Positions 1 to 11,389 of a stretch of 64,000 nucleotides of DNA are shown here, piece after piece. This DNA comes from Paragonimus skrjabini miyazakii. Lineage: Eukaryota; Platyhelminthes; Trematoda; Plagiorchiida; Troglotrematidae. Positions within the stretch are counted from its first letter, which is position 1; each line of letters starts with the position of its first letter. The translations under genes and the position numbers were made by a program. The stretch lies in assembly GCA_014338405.1 (NCBI GenBank), contig JTDE01000239.1, forward strand, positions 1 through 64,000, given 5' to 3'. A model generated the notes under the pieces. That model saw nothing but the letters and a program-made list of their open reading frames with translations, was not told where the DNA came from and did no database searches.

Positions 1-1
1 C

Positions 2-475
2 TTGCGCAAGTCTGACAGGCTAGCTCTGGAAAGTCTCCAACGTACCTTCACGAGAGATTTAGTTTGTTATCCGTCTTCTCTGAACTACCGAGAACGTTGC
101 CAGACGCTTGAACTAGATCCTCTTTGGCTACGGCGTCTCAAACTGAACCTTGCACTCATGTATAATCTAGTTTATGGCAATAAATTTACTGTCAAACTCG
201 CGATTCACCTTCAGAATAGCTCAAAATACAACATCAGGAACAAAGAGTTCACCTTGACGGCTCTTAAACCTCGTAAAAATTTGCGTTCCAATTTTTTCCT
301 AGTGAAATATACCTATATTTGGAACAAACTCCCACATGCAATTAGAGCCAGTAAGAATATACATCAATTTAAACGAAGCTTAGACACTTTCCTGACATTA
401 AGGAACGTCATGTCTATTTTCAAACTCTGCCTGTCTGAAAACGATATCTCTGAAAACGGACCTAATAACATCTAA
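2..475 (+). pseudogene. C-terminal end of a CR1/SR1-like non-LTR retrotransposon ORF2
   Basis: This open frame enters from the left edge and stops at 473-475. It is the region after the reverse transcriptase fingers and palm in CR1-like ORF2 proteins. Recognisable runs are RKSDRLALESLQRTFTRDL near the start, DPLWLRRLKLNLALMYNL around residues 38-55 and IWNKLPHAIRASKN near the end. The same block recurs, more decayed, on the minus strand at 4545-5141, so both belong to one family. The catalytic domain would lie left of the window. The frame is uninterrupted over about 157 codons, suggesting a younger insertion than the other relics here. Assignment to CR1/SR1 rather than a sister clade is from recognition, not alignment. 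Confidence 0.85.
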
Positions 476-1149
476 ACATCTGATCTCATCTAATAACATC
501 TGGGGGTAAGCCTATACCACATTATGCAATGCCATATACAATTCGAACTAATCAAAGTTATCAACTTCACCATTCGAAACATATCTCAACTTCGAAACTT
601 ACTATTCTCCAGTAGGACAGATCTTGTACACAGTTATGTCCAAAACTTGCAGCTGGAAAACTAAACTATAGCCAACATATGGTAACATTATTCACACCTC
701 CGTTTGTGGTAACCAAACCATCCTGGTATACTCTTACTACATACTTAGTGATTACGAGTTGTTTATAGTTATCGACTACTATGCAATAGCTGTGAGCGCT
801 AAAACTGTTTAAAAAAATATATATAAAGCTTTCCGGCAAAAAAAGAAAAAAATATATATTTATATATATTTTGAAAAATATATATAAAACGTAGCCTGTT
901 CGCCCATATGATTACATACAAATATGTTCATCTTCCTGTCCTAACAGACCATCTGACAATCTTCTCGTGTTGCTAAACATCCTTTCCATACCACATAACG
1001 CCCGTATACACTAAATCGACATCGGAATTCGGCTATATTCATATACTAGATAAAACCGTGAATCGATCTTTTTTTCGCGTTATTCGATAACAACTATTTG
1101 TTAGAGATATACACTTTATTAAATAATACACAATTATAAATTCTATATA
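476..1149 (+). other. Probable 3' UTR of the CR1-like element, AT-rich
   Basis: No gene is visible. An A/T-rich tract at about 808-892 contains several short TATATA runs and A-runs. Because the next recognisable block (1150-1853) ends in an ATT microsatellite like the 3' tail of a non-LTR element, this stretch is most simply read as the upstream part of the same element's 3' UTR. That link is inferred. Confidence 0.45.
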
Positions 1150-1853
1150 AAAAGTTTGGCCAGAATATATCAGATTCCATTGTTCGTCATATTTCACATG
1201 CCCATTTCACGTTCTCCTGTTTTTCACGTAATTTTGCTTTTTATTCTCGTTTCCACGATGAATTCTAACGCGAGACAACATTCCATAACGTCCGGACAAT
1301 CAAAATCCCGTACTGGTTGGACAATTCGCGAAGTCTGTAAAAATCCGCTAATTTTGAGGAAATAACGGAATCCAGTCCAGAAGATCGTCCATTAATCCGC
1401 AAAAATTAGGACCCTTCTATCATCTTTCATCTTCACAAAAATTTGTACATAATTTTCCGGAAACGGCTACATCAAATAATGGGGAAATTCTCCGACTGTT
1501 CAGTTTCTCCATCCTGAAAAATCTTTTTTCTGGCATGACCTTGAACATGAGGCCAACATTAACCTTGTGAAGCAAGAATTGATGTAACTACTCAGCATTT
1601 TTTATCGAACATTGAACAGTTTGAGAACTGTCGTTTTAGAAACATGTTAGCTAAATGCTTCTCCATAAACTAACATTTTCCTCTACTATTATGTCCGTTC
1701 TGTAACTTTATTTCCATAATTGGTGTATTGTACAATTAACAATTTTGAGTATGGTATGCGTTTCACGTTACTATGTGTATACTGATCACGCTTTCTGAGC
1801 GTGTTTCTCACAAATGCGTTGAGAAATATACCATTATTATTATTATTATTACC
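1150..1853 (+). repeat. Repeat copy A: retroelement 3' end with (ATT)n tail
   Basis: This stretch is repeated at 3416-4024. Shared runs include AATTCTAACGCGAGACAACA, TTTTGAGGAAATAACG, GTGTATACTGATCACGCTT and TGCGTTGAGAAATATACC, in the same order and orientation. Both copies end in a TTA/ATT microsatellite (here about 1831-1853). Copy A extends further 5' than copy B. Its position downstream of the ORF2 C-terminus at 2-475 suggests it is the 3' end of that element. I found no target duplication around copy A. Confidence 0.75.
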
Positions 1854-3350
1854 TCCTGATGAGGCATGTTTGTTTAGCCCAATTGTATACCCTATTTCCG
1901 CAAGTGCAGAAATTCTTCACTATTCCGTACCGCGCGCTACATTCACGACGCTTGCTGGCTGTTCATTTTATTGCTTCTTTTTCGTGGCAATATATAGAAT
2001 ACTGCGCTGTTTGTTGTCTTCTGAATGACTGCCATTGGGTAACTCATCGAATCTGAAGTGAGACCTTGTGGGAGTGTCCCCACATTACTAATGGATAATG
2101 GGGAGGGTTTAAGGCAGGGAGACAACGCCCGATGTGAATTGGGGTTATGATTAGATTATATAGGGTGAACAAGGAGATTTTTTTCCACACTTTTCTGTGG
2201 AGAGATTTTGTATGCCGGCCAAATGAACTGTCAATACTGGCTACCATTAATTATAGTCTGATTGATTACCAAGGTGAACAAGTTATTACGAATGGTCATA
2301 TATGTAAAATGTGGAAAAGTGTATATGTGAGATATACTCCTTTTTTTGAGTGCAACTCTATATAAGTGACGCGGATGAATAAAGTGATGTGATTTCGTGA
2401 GTGCGTAATGAATCGAATGCTAGATGGGGTGTGAGTAATCGGTGGATACGCAGTAAACAGTTTTAGGCAAGCTGTTTTGGATGGGAGCCTAAAAGTAGGG
2501 ACGGGTGCATACGTTTACCTTGTTGACGGCTAAATGTTCTCTGGACCACATTCTGAAAGGTCATTACAAGATACACAAAGTTTGGAGATTGACATTATAT
2601 TTGATGGTGTAAGGAAACCGTCCAGGCCCTTTTTTAAAATACCGAATGCTGTTACTCACTCTTATTTCGTTCGGAAGTCCATTCCATGTATAGGAATATC
2701 TTAGAATAAAGAAGTTGCCCAGCCAGCACAAATCACTCTATGGATGGGTAATTTTCTGGGAAAATTACTCTAAAACTTACCCATTGTCCCGGCGTGGTTT
2801 ATTACGACTTTCAAAATCAACGTAAACAACAAAGCTAGACTGTCAACAGAATTTTCAAAGAGTCGGTTCCATTTTCTTTCAGCCTTTTTGTCTGCCTTTT
2901 GATGCGCAATTTGTTTAAATGGTGGTCTGAATAAGTAATGGCCGATAGGCGCCACTCCGAAAGCCGTTTAATTCGTGGACGGTAAGTGGGTTGTTCCTCC
3001 TCCGTTTCCTCTGCGGGCACCTCTGCGTGTATAAACATCTGTGTTAGGTGTTTACGTTTAAAGATAACTTTTATTTGAACCGTAAATTGATTTATGGTGG
3101 CGTAGGCGCGGTTTTATTCGTACATTTAGTAGTTGATTGCGGCAGAATTCAAAAGAGTGTGCGCATATATATAGGTATACATACTTTAAGGTTGTAGTGC
3201 GTCTATACGGAAATATGGAATTTCAGACATCCATAAATCTTGTATCATTACGGTTCATGCTATGAATTTTGTACAAGTTCAGGATGGCATTTTCGGGTTA
3301 CTGGATATGAACTAGCAAATCTAGATAGTTTTATTGGAATGCCAAGAAAG
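1854..3350. other. Intergenic stretch, no gene recognised
   Basis: Short open frames occur on both strands but none resembles a known protein. One hairpin stands out at 2748-2768: GTAATTTT and AAAATTAC pair perfectly over 8 bp around a 5-nt loop. It resembles the AATTACC palindromes at 4437-4541. Nothing else was seen. Confidence 0.5.
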
Positions 3351-3415
3351 AATACTGTAAGATTGTTGTGTTTCATTTTTACTCTATCCTGATTATTTAC
3401 GAAGATATAGAATTT
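3351..3415 (+). repeat. Left arm of a 65-bp target-site duplication
   Basis: This 65-bp stretch is repeated at 4025-4089 with two differences by eye (A/G and C/T). The pair brackets repeat copy B exactly: its 3' ATT tail abuts the right arm. That is how a target-site duplication made by target-primed reverse transcription would look. Confidence 0.8.
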
Positions 3416-4024
3416 TAAAAACACCCATGAAACTTACTTTTCATTCTCGATTCCACAATAAATTCTAACGCGAGACAACATTCTATAACGTCCAGACAAT
3501 TAAAATCCCGTACTTGTTGGACAATGCGCGAGGTCTGTGAAATTCCGTCAATTTTGAGGAAATAACGAAGTCCAGTCCAGGAGATCGTACATTTCTATCT
3601 TCCTTCATCTTCACAAAAGTTTCCGGTACCGTCCACATCAAATAATAGGGAAATTCTTCGAATGTTCATTTTCTCCACCCTAGAAATTTTTTTTCGGCAT
3701 GACCTTGAATATAATACCAACGTTAACCTTGTGAAGCGAGAATTGATGTAACTACCCAGCAATTTTTTTTATCGAAAATTGAATCTTTCGAGAACAATCG
3801 TTTTAGAAGCAAGTGAGCCAAATGCTTCTTCATAAACTAGAAAATTCCTCTATTATTATGTCTGTTTTCAACTTTATTTTCATAATTGGTGTATTGTACA
3901 ACTAGCAATTTTGAGTAAGGTATGCGTTTCACGTTACAATGTGTATACTGATCACGCTTATCTGAGCGTGTTTCTCACTGATGCGTTGAGAAATATACCA
4001 TTATTGTTATTATTATTATTATTA
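3416..4024 (+). mobile_element. Repeat copy B: 5'-truncated retroelement 3' end
   Basis: This is a shorter copy of the repeat at 1150-1853, beginning in its middle (first clear match near 3435) and ending in a TTA/ATT microsatellite at about 3999-4024. Truncation at the 5' end, a simple-repeat 3' tail and direct repeats at both flanks (3351-3415 and 4025-4089) mark it as an independent non-LTR insertion. It encodes nothing recognisable and looks like 3' UTR only. Confidence 0.8.
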
Positions 4025-4089
4025 AATACTGTAAGATTGTTGTGTTTCATTTTTGCTCTATCTTGATTATTTACGAAGATATAGAATTT
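4025..4089 (+). repeat. Right arm of the 65-bp target-site duplication
   Basis: Near-identical to 3351-3415 (63 of 65 positions by eye). It begins directly after the microsatellite tail of copy B. Confidence 0.8.
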
Positions 4090-4436
4090 CAAACTCTCCC
4101 TTGCAACTGTATCTTGTATCTAATTTACAGATTACTTACTCATTAGCCAAACAATGCTTGCAAACCTGACAGAAATATTTCAAGTACTGCGCCAACAATG
4201 AATATCTGATTACGGTTGTACATGCTCCAATGCAAATATATTTCCACAATAACTGACGCACTTTTTGTTGTTGCGTGAAACGCCTTTCCTTTTATTCGCG
4301 TTAAGTCAGCGGACTGATATGTTAGTGACAATGTACGGAGTAGCTCCCCCTAAATATAAGCGGCGAGTTATGTGTGGAATTAAAGGAAGTTCGTGTTTTC
4401 TGGAAAAAAGAGAGAAAAAATTGAAATGTATAAAAT

Positions 4437-4541
4437 GGGTAATTAATGGAGCAAATTACCCTATGGGTAATTTTGGGTCATTACACCTAAAATTACCGGG
4501 TCAAATTACCAGATAAGTTTTAGAAATTACCTAGGTAATTT
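4437..4541. repeat. Cluster of three AATTACC/GGTAATT inverted repeats
   Basis: Three hairpin-forming units lie within 105 bp. GGGTAATT (4437-4444) pairs with AATTACCC (4454-4461). GGTAATTTTGGGT (4466-4478) pairs with ACCTAAAATTACC (4485-4497), 13 bp with one G-T pair and a 6-nt loop. AAATTACCTAGGTAATTT (4524-4541) is a perfect 18-bp palindrome. The cluster lies just beyond the 3' end of the minus-strand CR1-like relic. Its function is unknown; it may be part of a small foldback or MITE-like element. Confidence 0.6.
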
Positions 4542-4544
4542 GAG

Positions 4545-5141
4545 AGATTTTGCTGCCTGGGTGGCTCGTATCTCTATGCGAGCTGACAGGGTTGGCAAAG
4601 TGGAACCCTTATTTGTTAGACCGTATGAGGAGCATTGTTGAAAGTGAACGGCGAACGCTGTGGTGATGACGTCCGAGTGTGTCAGTTCATGAAGAAGTGT
4701 AAGATTGAACTTTAATCTTCGTAACCAAAGTGGGTCAATACCAAGTGTTTGACAACGTTCACTATAGGTGAGTGAGGATGAATATCCTATTAAGCTTTTG
4801 GTAAAGGATCGTAAGAGATTTTCTAAAACAAACCTATCAGATTTGCGTAGGTGGCAGTAAATGGAGGCGCAATACTCAAGCTGAGGTCGAGCGCACATTT
4901 TGTAAACAGCCAGCCTCACATCCGGTGGACCGAGTGTCTTTTTGATACAGCCTATTGTTCTTTTATTTTTCGCTACCTGAAAGTGTGCTTGTTCAGAAAA
5001 ATTGAAGGAGTTTGAATACCATATTCCTAGATCTCGAACGGATGTGGCGGCGTCAATATGATGACCGTCTAGTAAGGCAGAACCATTGGGTATGTGACAA
5101 CCATAAGTGATGCTGTTCGACTTGTTTGCTGAGAACGTCAT
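4545..5141 (-). pseudogene. C-terminal block of the CR1-like relic
   Basis: The frame includes VRDLGIWYSNSFNFSEQAHF, CARPQLEYCASIYCHLRKSD and DPLWLRRLKFNLTLLHEL. It is co-linear with 2-475 and with ORF2 thumb and C-terminal regions of CR1-like elements. It is separated from the reverse transcriptase segment by a stop at about 5142-5144 and is truncated at its end. Confidence 0.85.
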
Positions 5142-5144
5142 GAG

Positions 5145-5982
5145 TCATGTTTTGCACCACGACTCCAAAGATGCTAGGTCGTGTTGTATATTTTGTAGAC
5201 ACAAGAAGAGGTTGCTGGGCTGGTGGAATGTGTAAACGATTTTGATATCGTAAGCAAGCAGAAAGGGTTTGCCATGCTTAATTACATCGCATACATCATT
5301 TATATATCTGAGGAAGGGCAGTGGTCCCAGAACGCTTCCTTGAATCACCCAACTAGTCACTGGTTTTGGCGTTAAGCAGTGCCCTCCCATTTTGACGGTT
5401 TGAGTTCGGCCTTCAAGATATGAAGAATTCCAGCTGTACAAGGGGTGTTGTAATCCAAGGGATCCTATTTCAATTAACAAGCGCTTGTGGGGCACACGAT
5501 CAAAAGCCGTTTGCATGTGAAGGAGTATGATAATGACCGCATTCTCTGCATTGGCAGATACCGACATATGGTTTAAAAATTCTAATGCAAGAGCGCTGAT
5601 TAAGGAAACCGTGCTGCGAAAGGTTTATCAGGTTTTGTGACCTTGGGAATTCGATGATGGGCGCTTTTATTATTCTTTCAGACATTCTTGATCAGATTGG
5701 TGCGTGCTTCATTGGACGGTAGTTACTAATTCCCTGTCGTGGATCACTTTTGTAGCAGGGCATTATGACTGACTTTTTCCACTGGAGAGGGTAAGTGCTG
5801 GATGAAAGTGTTAGTGCGAACAAATTCAGTAAAAGGATAGGTACATCCTCACCCCCCTGCTTGATAACGACTGGTGGGATACCATCAGGTCCAGAGCGGA
5901 TTGTGGGTTTAACGGTAGCCAACTGTAAGCGGATACTTCTAACATCAATTGAAATATTGCACAGAACTTCTGTTGTTTTCAA
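5145..5982 (-). pseudogene. Reverse transcriptase domain of the CR1-like relic
   Basis: Three overlapping open segments (5692-5982, 5500-5685, 5145-5567) together cover the fingers and palm. Landmarks are SGPDGIPPVVIKQ, ISNYRPM, SQHGFLNQRSCI, FDRVPHKRLL, YSWNSSYLEGRTQTVKMG and VIQGSVLGPLPFLRYINDV. The active-site box, which should read F-A-D-D, reads L-A-Y-D before IKIVY, so one catalytic aspartate is lost. Together with the frameshifts this shows a dead copy. Confidence 0.85.
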
Positions 5983-5991
5983 CGAGATAAC

Positions 5992-6778
5992 AGGTAATAC
6001 TGTGCTCTCTACGCTAAACGCATATTATCTTTCAGAGTGATAACTTTTATAGGGGGATACCCCATGGAAGTTCTCCTTCTCATCAGTTGCGTAAGTCTCA
6101 TGCTCCTTTGTTCACTGCCAAGCGCAAGCTTTTCTTCGTTCGCATAACACAGTTGTGATCTTTATTCTATGTGTTCAAACATACTGCTCATTTGCAGTAC
6201 TAGGGAGAAGTCTGGTGTTTTTCTGTGCATCGACTTAAGTGATTTAAGTTTGCCAGTCTCTTTTGCAGTTAGAACTCTACCTTGCACATAAGAATCAACG
6301 CGTTTTTATCTTATGGGGGCTAGAATATCGGTACAAAAGGTGAAGTGTTTGATAGATTTCTCGGTTGCTACTTTTGGGTCGGATGTAAGAAAGAACGTAT
6401 ACCAATTTAAGTATCGCAGTAAGGAGGAGAGGGTACTCCAATCGATGTACTTGATGGACGGTAGAAGACAACTGTGGGTTTGATAACTGTATTGAAGTCA
6501 AACTGACACCTACTATAGTTGTGGGATGGCTCGAAAGTAGTAGATGACCAATTGTTCATTTTCGTCTGCGAAGCATTGTCTCTTAAGATGTGGTTCTTAG
6601 AACCAGGTACGTAGCCTTTATCAAATACCGTCGATTTACCCCCGTGTTGCAGATCTAGAACACTGTTTTCTAGTAGACACCCTACAAGTTTTAGTGCGGA
6701 TTTGGAGATCTGTTCAGGCGTTTTGGGTCTGTGGTTGGCATGTACAGTCACTCCAGCCGATGAAGGGAAACACCTATA
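5992..6778 (-). other. Decayed stretch between ORF1 and reverse transcriptase
   Basis: A CR1-like element should carry an apurinic-type endonuclease here. Short open segments at 6407-6751 and 6295-6501 exist, but I could not identify endonuclease motifs in them. At under 800 bp the interval is also short for a full endonuclease plus linker. The domain is probably partly deleted. Confidence 0.4.
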
Positions 6779-7862
6779 TTAAAAAGGGGATGGATTTGCT
6801 TGTCCAACCTCCTCTTTGTTCTCGAACTTTTGGATATTGACCTTAACACTGTGGAGAACTTTGGGTACCTTAGGTCCAGGACTCATTCTATTCAGCGTCT
6901 CGGTTGGCGGAGGGAATCGTCGATGAAAAGTAGAGATATTTCTGGCGCTACCCGTGGGCTTTACTGGAGATATTTGACCGCGCCTAACGTCAACAGGGCT
7001 GGACGTGGCTTGTTTTTCGGTATCCTTCTGGACGGAAATGGTAACGATGTTGCCAGTTACAACTTGCTGATCTAGGGAAGTCGTGGAACAGTCTGGATCA
7101 ACGGTCAAGTCAATGAGTTTGTCGACTTTGCTACTCGAGTTCTTTTTTACTTGGGAGATGTACGTTCGCAATATTTCCCGTAGAAGTGGTGTCTTGTCAC
7201 CAAACACTTTTATCGACTTAAAATTTTTTGACGAACTCATTTGCTGCAAGTTCATTTGTGAACTGCAATAACAGTGGACAGCACTGCGAAGTCTTAGACA
7301 GCGACGGTCCAGGTCTTCCATCCTACTAGCCTTGAGTAAGACTTTTTTCACGGAGAGCAAAGGTATTCTGTCAGGCACGTTAAGTAAAACAACCTTACTT
7401 GCACAGCGTATCCGTTTGTGCAGTTCAGTAGCTATTGTATCAATAAACGTTCCAGCAGCTACGAGCTCTTCATGACTAGAAGTGGTAGTCTCAGGATGGG
7501 TGCTAGTTGAGACATTTAGAATGCTAACTATCGGATTCAGTCGGTGCAAAATGTTAGTGAGCTTTTCATACTTACCGTGTATTTTCGCCAATTCAGCCTC
7601 TGTGTCCGTTATTTTTCAACCTGATCTGCAAATACATCGGTAGAAGTAGCCGAACAGAATTTAGTGTTGTTCCCTCCTTGTACGGGGCTAACACTTACCG
7701 TTGAAATTACCGCTTTAGTAGCAAATTTTGGCTCCTTAGCGATGGCAGCAGGGGAACAGGTGTTGGACGTGGTGCCTCTCTCTGTTGTTACCATGCTTTT
7801 TTGCATAAGGCTGATCGTCTGGCAACGGAGATTTTTCCAATACCAGCTGACTTAGTGGGCAT
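6779..7862 (-). pseudogene. ORF1-like protein of the CR1-like relic (frameshifted)
   Basis: The likely start is the ATG complementary to 7860-7862, followed by MPTKSAGIGKISVARRSALC and then a break. A segment at 7609-7806 and a 270-codon open segment at 6779-7591 continue the protein. The long segment carries LLNVPDRIPLLSVKKVLLKA and a Ser/Thr/Pro-rich C-terminal half. This resembles ORF1 products of trematode CR1-like elements, which are thought to bind nucleic acid. No zinc knuckle or coiled coil is obvious. The call rests mainly on position upstream of the reverse transcriptase and on resemblance recalled from the family. Confidence 0.6.
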
Positions 7863-8108
7863 TAGGGTAAAATATTCCTTTTATGTTAACAAATAATGAT
7901 CAAAACTTTCCAAAGCAATTAATAGTAACCGAAGGTAGCAAATAATAAGCTAATTTGAGCGGGTATTTGATATAAATGAAAAATACACTTGCACGCAACA
8001 ATTACTGACCTTTTTTGATACACGCGCCTCTGACCTCAAACACAGAGTCCACTTGAAACTCGCTGAAAATTGATGAAGGCGTCCACCCAAACATGAACTT
8101 ATCCATCA
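7863..8108. other. Spacer between two opposed retroelement relics
   Basis: AT-rich, no protein similarity seen. It separates the 5' end of the minus-strand CR1-like relic from the plus-strand relic that follows. Confidence 0.4.
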
Positions 8109-9884
8109 GTGGTGACGAATAGGTCTAACTGCGATTCTTTCGTGAAGTTTATCCGCGCAATGGACCAAGCTATGCATTACTTGCTCCATGACATTGTTCC
8201 ACACATCGTGTCTAAGCAGGTTCAATTACGTTTACAAAATGTTGACAGCAACAGAGCTGGACAGCATCCACCTTGTTCGTCTCCGCTGTCGGACCGCTAT
8301 ACAGGCTCTCAGTCATCTGACCAGCAGCTCACCCCTTACAACGAATATAACATCTGATTCACCGAGTGTAGACAGTAAGGTATGTGACGCAAGTGACACG
8401 GTATCGTATGCGTCAGTTGCTTCTGAAGCGAGGTCAGAGAAGATTGCAACCGTTGCCCCCAAGGTACTCGCACCCGTAACCACAGACATCGGGCAAACAG
8501 CTTGCAATAAAACACGGCAAATTTCCCGTTTTCCGCTTGGTCCTGCCTAAGATCTCCAGTCTTGCTTTTCTGGACAGCTGCGTTGAGGATGGCGCCGGTT
8601 CAGCAAAATTCTTTTATGTATCTCAACTCTTAGTCCACTTCGGCTCCACTAACTCTGATACCGAAGCTACCGATGTTCTCAGTGAGTTTTGCTGCGGCAT
8701 TTTTGCGCGCTTGTCTTCAGTTTCTCAGGTTTGCGTTGATATTGAAAGGGACGACAATTGCGCTTTGGATATCTTCTTGACGGTTGTGTTGGCTAGAGTC
8801 AGGTACCCTAAGAACGGGTCTGCCTGCCATACGGCTTTGAATGAAACGGCTGGACAACCTGTTGACTCATGTGTCTTACGGTTGAGGCAATCATTCTCCC
8901 AAGAAACAGTATCCAACAGCGAGGGACTCGCGGACGTCACATCCGTTTTCAGGGGTAACAGAAGTAATTGTCCCAGTGATTACAGCCCAACAGCCCTTCT
9001 ATCGAACATTTTGAAAAGTTTAGAGGCGCTTGTATATTACTTGCTTCATAGGTACCTCACTTTTCTTGACTTTTCCGATTTACAGCACGAAATTCACAGG
9101 GGTTGTTTTTGTAACACGAATCTACTGATAGCCACTGATCGGTAAACCAAAGCGGTTGATCAAGACAATGGCATTGGTGTCGTAAACTTGGACGTTGACA
9201 AGGCAATTGACCGGAAAGCATGCCTTTTATGGAGTGCAACTTAATCGGTGGCTTCAGTCATATCTTGCTAACCGACCGTATGTGGTGCGCGTAAACGATG
9301 CATTCTTTGCCTACAGGCTTGGCGTCAGTAGTACACATGAAAATTCAGTTATTGGCCTGCTCCTGTTTCTGACATTTGTTAGTAATCATTCTCTTTCAAT
9401 TACTTCCCCTTTATTACCGTTTGCCGAAGTTGCCAAAATTCAGCGTGCCGTAAACACTACTTTAACACTCTATTGGGCTGATTTCGAGTGAATCGACCAG
9501 GCTTTAATGTAAGGCCATGCACATTCGTAGCTCTGCGAACACCGCGTATCACCTCGACGAAAACCTGTTTCAGACGGCTCTTATTGAGAAGGACTTAGGA
9601 ACCATTGTGCCGTACACAATCTGGAGCTCTTAGAACGCTGAAGCGATTGATAAAAAGGTCGACAACACCTTGACGTCTGTGAAACGTTTTTCGGCCAGTT
9701 CGACCCTAGCTGTTTTCAGCCTCTATATAACAAGTTATTTCGACGACATCTGGAAAATGGAGCTGTGATCTGGCCACCATATCTACAAAAGGAAAAGTTG
9801 TTCCTAGAGACCATGCAACGTCTTATCACTAAGATAGTCCGAAGCCTAAAACCTAGACGATACGAGGAAGGACTGTGCAGTGAT
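8109..9884 (+). pseudogene. Second non-LTR retrotransposon relic, reverse transcriptase (Jockey/CR1 group)
   Basis: This copy differs from the family at 2-475. The clearest part starts near 8537. TEATDVLSEFCCGIFARL is the linker before the reverse transcriptase, and LLSNILKSLEALVYYLLHRY lies in the fingers. After a frameshift, TNLLIATDR and a VVNLDVDKAIDRKA-like run follow. At 9195-9491 RWLQSYLANRPYVVRVNDAF and IGLLLFLTFVSN are palm motifs. The active-site box is not visible. At 9765-9884 WPPYLQKEKLFLETMQR and KPRRYEEGL mark the thumb. Stops and frameshifts are frequent. The copy ends abruptly where the LTR element at 9885 begins. The 8109-8536 part is unassigned. Confidence 0.75.
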
Positions 9885-10066
9885 TGTCACGGAACCCATT
9901 TCTCATTGCTGTTGCCTTATCACAATGTGGAGAAAAAGTATACAGTTGCGTTCGAGAGATAAATATTTGGTTTGCTTAGTTCATGGGTTATTGCTACTAC
10001 CTCGAATCTAACGCTAGGGTTGAACTAAGTTAATTACTCGATTTTTGTATTCCTGGAATCACCACA
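9885..10066 (+). repeat. 5' LTR of the CsRn1-like element
   Basis: Begins TGTCAC and ends ACCACA. It is co-linear with 14378-14544. Shared runs include TTGGTTTGCTTAGTTCA and AAGTTAATTAC. The two LTRs differ in length (about 182 and 167 bp) and at many positions, consistent with age. Confidence 0.75.
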
Positions 10067-10860
10067 ACTGGCGTCGCGGACCTCTACAAATTCTTATGAT
10101 GGATTCCTGTTCATTTGAAATTCTCAATCTCCATAATCCGCCGAGGGAAATCGAAAACCACTTAGAACGCTTTGAACGATGGTTTTCTCACGAGCAAAGA
10201 GCTGAAAGCAGAAAAGGAAGCCGCTGATTACTTCACTGTAATTGGTAAAGAAACGCACAGCCTGGTCAAAAACGTGTAATTTCCTGATTCACAAATTTCC
10301 GTCTCCTACAAAACTTTGAAGAACCTGCTGCTTTAACTTGTCCGTCTTGCAAATTTTGAAGCAGCTAAACGAGCTAAATTTCACGTGCTCGTAAGAAAAG
10401 TAAAGCAGAATATTAGACGGCTCATTTTCGAAATCCAGACTCAAGCAGCTCGGCGTAATTTAGAAGACCAATGAAGAATTCAACTTCGTGACCGTATGAT
10501 CGCTGGAATAAATACGCATTATCCGCAAAAGAAGCTTTTACTGCTTCCAATTTCCATTTTTTACTTAGCTAGAACATTATGTGAGCAGTATCAGTACGTC
10601 AAAGCTGCTGTGGAAGACGAACTAGCAACAATGTGAGACGATGAAAAACGTCAACAAAGGCTGCAATCCGAAAACTAAATCTTTGAAGTGCAGTTGGCAA
10701 TGCTTAATCTGCACCAGATTCAAATGCTAGCCGACGATGGAGCAGCCGTAAGTCATGTGGTTCCAAACATTATCGGTAGACTTATCGAGTTCGAAATGTT
10801 AAATGCCACAGGTGTGGAAGAAAAATTGGCCACATTCAATACGTTTGTCACAGTTTAAAG
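10067..10860 (+). pseudogene. Gag remnant with a zinc knuckle
   Basis: An open segment at 10045-10227 carries a RFERWFSHEQ-like Gag run. At 10804-10848 the translation CHRCGRKIGHIQYVC shows a C-x2-C-x5-H-x4-C knuckle, one residue longer than the usual C-x2-C-x4-H-x4-C. The region between contains many stops. Confidence 0.65.
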
Positions 10861-10982
10861 TCTTTTTTCACGATCCAATTGTGACGATGGTAATCTGAGT
10901 TCCGACTCTCATTCGATTGCTCTTGCTGTTAATTCTGTGGATTCCACCAGTCAAGTTAGACGGACTTATCTGGTTTAGAAGT

Positions 10983-11269
10983 ATATTAAATATTCATTCC
11001 CTTTGGACACTGGTGGGGTTGAATTGTTCATTTTGGTCGATTTCGTAAAGTATCCGAAAACGGTAATCATAGAACCCCATGATGTCACCGTGAGAGGTAT
11101 CACTGGACATGATTTGATACTTCTTGGTTCTTGTCAAATCATACATTTAGCTTCTCAATACAGTGTTAACGATTGCCGCTTTTTGGTTATTGATCGTGGA
11201 CCGTTGATCGTCGGTTCAAAAACTATGAAACTTGAACATTTCTGTTTCATTGTTCCGGGGTGCATGTAA
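10983..11269 (+). pseudogene. Aspartic protease remnant of the CsRn1-like element
   Basis: The frame begins PLDTGGVELFILVDF, where D-T-G is the retropepsin active-site triad. VTVRGITGHDLILLGSC and CRFLVIDRGPLIVGSK follow, as in CsRn1-type polyproteins. The segment ends at a stop at 11267-11269 before the reverse transcriptase. Confidence 0.75.
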
Positions 11270-11389
11270 ATCACAGATGCGCAATTTGCACCTTCAGTTT
11301 TCGAAAGATTTTAGTGGTTTGCGTATTAAACCAATTTCGCTCGGACGCAAAGGCAATTCGACCTTCAAAAAGTAACGGAGCAATCATTT

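Larger units (their letters stand above)
4545..7862 (-). mobile_element. CR1/SR1-like non-LTR retrotransposon relic, longest copy in the window
   Basis: Reading on the minus strand from 7862 down to about 4545 gives the order expected of a two-ORF CR1-like element: an ORF1-like protein, an unassigned stretch where the endonuclease should lie, reverse transcriptase and the C-terminal block. It is broken by stops and frameshifts into at least five open segments. The C-terminal block matches the element at 2-475. The 3' end is cut short at about 4545-4560: after LPTLSAR the sequence no longer follows the copy at 2-475, so the 3' UTR and tail are missing. Confidence 0.8.
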
